A DNA stretch of 64,000 nt from Lamellibrachia columna. Lineage: Eukaryota > Annelida > Polychaeta > Sabellida > Siboglinidae. The translations under genes were made by a program, and so were the position numbers. Below the pieces are notes generated by a model. It did no database searches. It had not been told where the DNA came from and saw only the letters and a program-made list of their open reading frames with translations. Shown here piece after piece: positions 60,672-64,000 of this stretch; position 1 is the first letter of the stretch; each line of letters starts with the position of its first letter. Location: assembly GCA_963662155.1 (NCBI GenBank), contig OY759263.1:17121894-17185893 (forward strand), in the 5' to 3' direction.

Positions 60672-60890
60672 GGCACGGTAGTCGTGTGGTAGAGCGCCGG
60701 GCTTTCGGTCGAAGGGACCGGGGTTCGATACCCCCTCCGCCGTTTCAAAGCTTGGGCAATTTCGTTTACCCCAAAGCCATTGGTCCCTTCTATCTGGTGT
60801 CTATGCCAGGCGAAGTAAAAGATCCCATGCAAATATTATTTATTCACCAACCAGCAAAAGCCATTAGGGGTCAATAATATTGACTCAGCA
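60672..60890 (+). mobile_element. tRNA-derived SINE
   Basis: 60672-60741 looks like a degenerate tRNA: GTCGTGTGGTAGAGCGCC resembles an A box (TGGTAGAGC), GGTTCGATACC is a full B box, and a GGGG/CCCC T-stem surrounds it. The acceptor stem has mismatches (GGCACGG against CCTCCGCC), so it is not a functional tRNA. The following AAAGCTTGGGCAATTTCG word also appears, diverged, near 20038 and 9575, consistent with a SINE body. The right end is unclear. Confidence 0.6.
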
Positions 60891-61026
60891 TAGTTTAATA
60901 CCATATATTCAAGGACTACCTACGATAGTAATAATCACTAAAATCTACAACTGTAATGATGCATTTACATATAACAAATGCATTAGTTAAAGTTACTGAT
61001 ATTTTTGCATAAACTACCTGTACCAG

Positions 61027-61160
61027 GCATGGGGCAATTAACTTGAAAAGTTAATTAATTAAATTACAATTAAACCAGAAATGTTCCAATTAAATTAACC
61101 TCCCAAATTCTCCAATTAAATTAACAATTAACTTTAATTCAATTAACAATTAAATTATTT
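61027..61160. mobile_element. second copy of the AT-rich element end
   Basis: GCATGGGGCAATTAACTTG through AATGTTCCAATTAAATTAACC matches 52757-52860 closely. The other end was not found, so this is probably a partial or short copy. Confidence 0.7.
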
Positions 61161-61400
61161 TTGGTACAAACCAAACCAGAGTGGCTTACTCCAGGTAATG
61201 AAGCCACTACTGAATACAAATTAACAGAGACATGTACAGTTGTTTTCTTCAAGTCTTAGCTTAGAATATACAGACAATTTTCTCATATACAGAATAACTT
61301 GAAATTAACTGGACAAATCTTATAATATTCATATATCCATACTCCTAATAAATCCTCAAAATATTGCAGTATATAATATTTGTAGTGTTTTATTTTCAGG

Positions 61401-61490
61401 TTCTAAGGCTGCAGTAATATTGCAGGAGGAACTGTTACACAAGAATGTGCTGCAAGATGTCAAGAAACTCACTAGACCAGGGTTAGGGTT
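61401..61490 (+). CDS. possible downstream host exon
   Basis: After TTTTATTTTCAG the frame reads SKAAVILQEELLHKNVLQ, DVKKLTRP, a helix-like acidic/basic segment. Its phase (1) does not fit exon 6 directly (phase 2), so an exon may be missing or this may be chance. A short TTAGGGTTAGG word follows the frame. Confidence 0.35.
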
Positions 61491-61711
61491 AGGATTTTTG
61501 CAGTCTTGTCAATCATTTTGTGATCAAACACACCAGCTTTGACATTTTATGCTGTTCCAAAAGTATATTTAATTAATTTATATTAAAAAAAAAATTGAAT
61601 TAATTTATATTCGACAAAAAAAAATTTCCATTTGTTTTAGAAGTACAATTTTCTTGTGAACATGTTAAAGTACACAAAAATAGTAATATTATGAAATGTA
61701 TCTTTCTATAG

Positions 61712-61768
61712 GATATGTTGCTAACATCTTCGACCATATTCTGAAAGGATACAGAGATGGGCCCAAAT
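61712..61768 (+). CDS. possible last exon, very short
   Basis: CTTTCTATAG is followed by GYVANIFDHILKGYRDGPK and TGA. The good acceptor and the compact helix-like peptide suggest a C-terminus. Support is limited to this. Confidence 0.28.
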
Positions 61769-63073
61769 GACCACTGGTAGCGCTATCCTAGCTAATGATG
61801 GAGATGGTTCAGTTTCAGGCACAACTTTTCACACTTATACTGCATGCACACAATACTTGTGGTGGGAAAAGCGCGTGTCACCTTCTCGTGGTTCCTACTG
61901 TGGATCACGACAGCAAACTGCTGTCGTGTGAACTAAGAACAGCGCATACTGACACTATTTTGTCAACTGTGGATATTGTGTTTGTTTTATAGTGGCTTGG
62001 TGCTCAGTGAAGTCATCGGTTGCTGACTCGAGACGGTAGGTACACGGTTTTGTGTCAAAAGGGAAATGTGGTTGATACCAACTAAATATTAGACTGCCAC
62101 ATCATTCAGCGTGACGTCTCAAATGATGTTTCATATGGAGCCTGATTGTTATGAAGGAAACACATATTTGGCTCGGTTGCATTATTGACGTTTGCAGTCC
62201 GACCCATATTTGCTGTTGTGAACGATGATGTGCAGCAGGAACATTGTCATGTCTTCGGAATGGTCTACTACTGAGCCTCCTTTGTTGTCTCTGGTATTTC
62301 AAAAGGTACTTCTTTGACAGCCTAGACAATGTTGGTTAGTGCAACAAGGTAATGAACATAACAAGTTACACGCTTCCTCTCATTGTTATCTCATTTTTTC
62401 TCCAGTGGGATAGTAGTTTTGTATGTTAAACCCATCAAACCCATAAGAATGTAGAATATTACATTACATAACATAGTAGCTGTCACACCATCATGGAACC
62501 ACTACCTGAATAAATGTATTCACATGGACAGTACATGTTCTCGCATTTTATATTGCATATGTCCAAATTTGCTTCTTTCATAATTGTATACCTTGTACAG
62601 ATATACATTAGGCTTTTAGAGTCATTCTTGCAAATAACTGTCTTAAGTTTTCACGTGTTGTGTCATAAACTGTTGAATAACAACAGCAGATTATTTGGTA
62701 AAAACTTTTTGTTTGTTTCACACATTATATTGGGAGTTTTAGTTTTACAAAATCAGATAGCTTTAATATATGCAATTCACATTATAATCCATTTTGTATA
62801 ATGGCAATAGTATACATTGCTGACAATCCTTGCTAACTGCTTTTGTAGCAATGAAAATTATTATATTCCTTGCTTCTTTGCTCCCACATCTGAGCTAGCT
62901 CAGTTTCATTATTACAAACACCCCTGGTCCGCAAGGATGGGCGGTCCTAGTAGCGCTATGATCAATTCGAATTGCTTGACCCTTAACAGCGTGGGAAGAT
63001 GGACACGTCGTCATGGTCATTATGTGGAGCGTCCCCGTTATATTATGTAGTGAAAACGGGCAGTTGGGTCTTA
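61769..63073. other. no gene seen; one perfect hairpin
   Basis: A perfect 9 bp inverted repeat with a 5 nt loop (CACGACAGC / GCTGTCGTG) lies at 61906-61928. A minus frame 62102-62329 is basic (SKKYLLKYQRQQRRL) but has no known motif. Confidence 0.4.
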
Positions 63074-64000
63074 ATAATAATAATAATACTATTTTTCTAT
63101 AGCGCTAATTCCCGCATGGCGGATCGATGCACTGTACAAGAAATATAATAAATGTATATTAATAAATATAAATAGATAAACTGTAACTTATTAAAAATAT
63201 CTATATATGAACACTGGTTTTAAGACGTACAATACTAAAAAGAGGAATGTAAATTATAGAAATTATATAAATAAAATTAAACTTTGGTTTTAAGACTTAC
63301 AATGCTAAACCTTTGTATGTAAATTATATAAATTAATTTTAAACAAATTAAACACTGGTTTAAAGACGTACAGTACTATGTAAATTATGTAAACTAATAT
63401 AAAAATAAATAAATACTGTACCAAAAATGTGTATGTAAATTATATAAACTAAACTAAACTAATACTGTACTAACAATATTTTTTTATGTCAACTATATAA
63501 ATTAATATAAAAACTAAACACTAATTAAAATGTATATAACACTAAAAAGAAATTATAAAGCAATGTCCATCATTTCAAAACAATTTGAATTAATTAAAAT
63601 GTCTAATAAAAAGATATGTCTTTAAACACTTTCTAAACACAGAAAGTGTCCCCGATGCACGAATGTTCACAGGTAATTCATTCCATAGTCGTGTTCCTGC
63701 TGCGCCAAATGCCGAATCGCCAATACACTTCTTTGTTATGCCTTGGTGCAGTGTTGGCGCCTAGTTCTGGCGTAGGCGTCCGTCACGTTTTCGTGGTTGA
63801 ACAAGTTCTGCAAGATAAGACGACGCCAAACCATTGATGCATTTATATGTCATTACCAACATCTTGAAGGCGATTCGGCTCTCAACCGGCAGCCAATGCA
63901 GCTCCTTCAATACTGGTGTGATGTGGTCGTGTTTACTGGTGCGTGTTATTAGCCTGGCTGCATTGTTGTGGACAAGCGGCAACCGGGCTGTCTGTGATAA
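63074..64000 (-). mobile_element. LINE 3' end (CR1/L2-like), running off the window
   Basis: Minus-strand frame 63982-63761 reads NNAARLITRTSKHDHITP, LKELHWLPVESRIAFKML, YKCINGLASSYLAEL, the standard C-terminal region of CR1/L2-like polymerases. After a frameshift GDSAFGAAGTRLWNELPVN, then TLSVFRKCLKTYLF, continues to about 63612. The 3' untranslated region ends near GCGCTATAGAAAAATAG followed by (TTA)n (63074-63089 on +), the usual tail type of these LINEs. Confidence 0.85.

Noticed and set aside
60672..60741. Functional tRNA gene
   Set aside because: The acceptor stem has at least two mismatches and the anticodon arm does not pair well, although the B box is perfect. A SINE head fits better.
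61486..61498. Interstitial telomere (TTAGGG)n
   Set aside because: There are only two partial units, within a possible coding or intron edge. Too short to mean anything.

Overview
The window is gene-poor, repeat-rich metazoan DNA, most likely from a marine invertebrate. Evidence for this: intron-containing genes with GT-AG sites, several different non-LTR retrotransposon (LINE) remnants, very long microsatellites, many minisatellites, and DNA transposons. No bacterial operons, rRNA genes or CRISPR arrays are visible. A phylum cannot be named from the sequence alone.

Layout. 0-0.45 kb: terminal coding exon of an unidentified + strand gene. 1.2-9.4 kb: minisatellites, a (GGTC)n array of about 111 units, long (TG)n, (AT)n and (ACAT)n tracts, and a three-copy repeat of about 0.8 kb. 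13.3-17.0 kb: a tandem 1.85 kb duplication carrying two kelch-like exons, with its breakpoint inside a LINE 3' end. 18.7-19.9 kb: a decayed transposon-like gene. 20.5-23.3 kb: a 2.8 kb DNA element with terminal inverted repeats of roughly 0.7-0.85 kb. 23.3-42.4 kb: a head-to-tail array of a unit of about 4.2 kb (five large copies and two fragments). Each complete unit has a minus-strand Mutator-like (DGDAKAF-type) transposase gene and, on the other strand, a small His-Me finger (I-PpoI-type zinc-binding) endonuclease gene. 42.9-45.8 kb: an internally deleted LINE with PHD finger and reverse transcriptase. 45.9-46.5 kb: a minisatellite carrying TGACGTCA. 47.0-47.2 kb: a minus-strand exon resembling ubiquitin-conjugation factor E4 (UBE4A). 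51.0-60.6 kb: at least six phase-compatible exons of one unidentified + strand gene, whose introns hold splice-site-derived minisatellites, nested DNA elements, a 3'-truncated LINE and a tRNA-like SINE. 63.1 kb to the end: the 3' end of another LINE.

The most unusual object is the 19 kb array. One unit (31.5-35.4 kb) keeps both the transposase, apart from one probable 86-nt intron, and the endonuclease open. The other copies carry frameshifts, stops and deletions. Deletion junctions shared between copies show that the array grew by recombination. A DDE transposase paired with a homing-type nuclease in one repeated unit is the best candidate for an undescribed system. The second most unusual feature is the host gene at 51-52.6 kb, where three successive introns carry minisatellites that have copied the gene's own splice sites.
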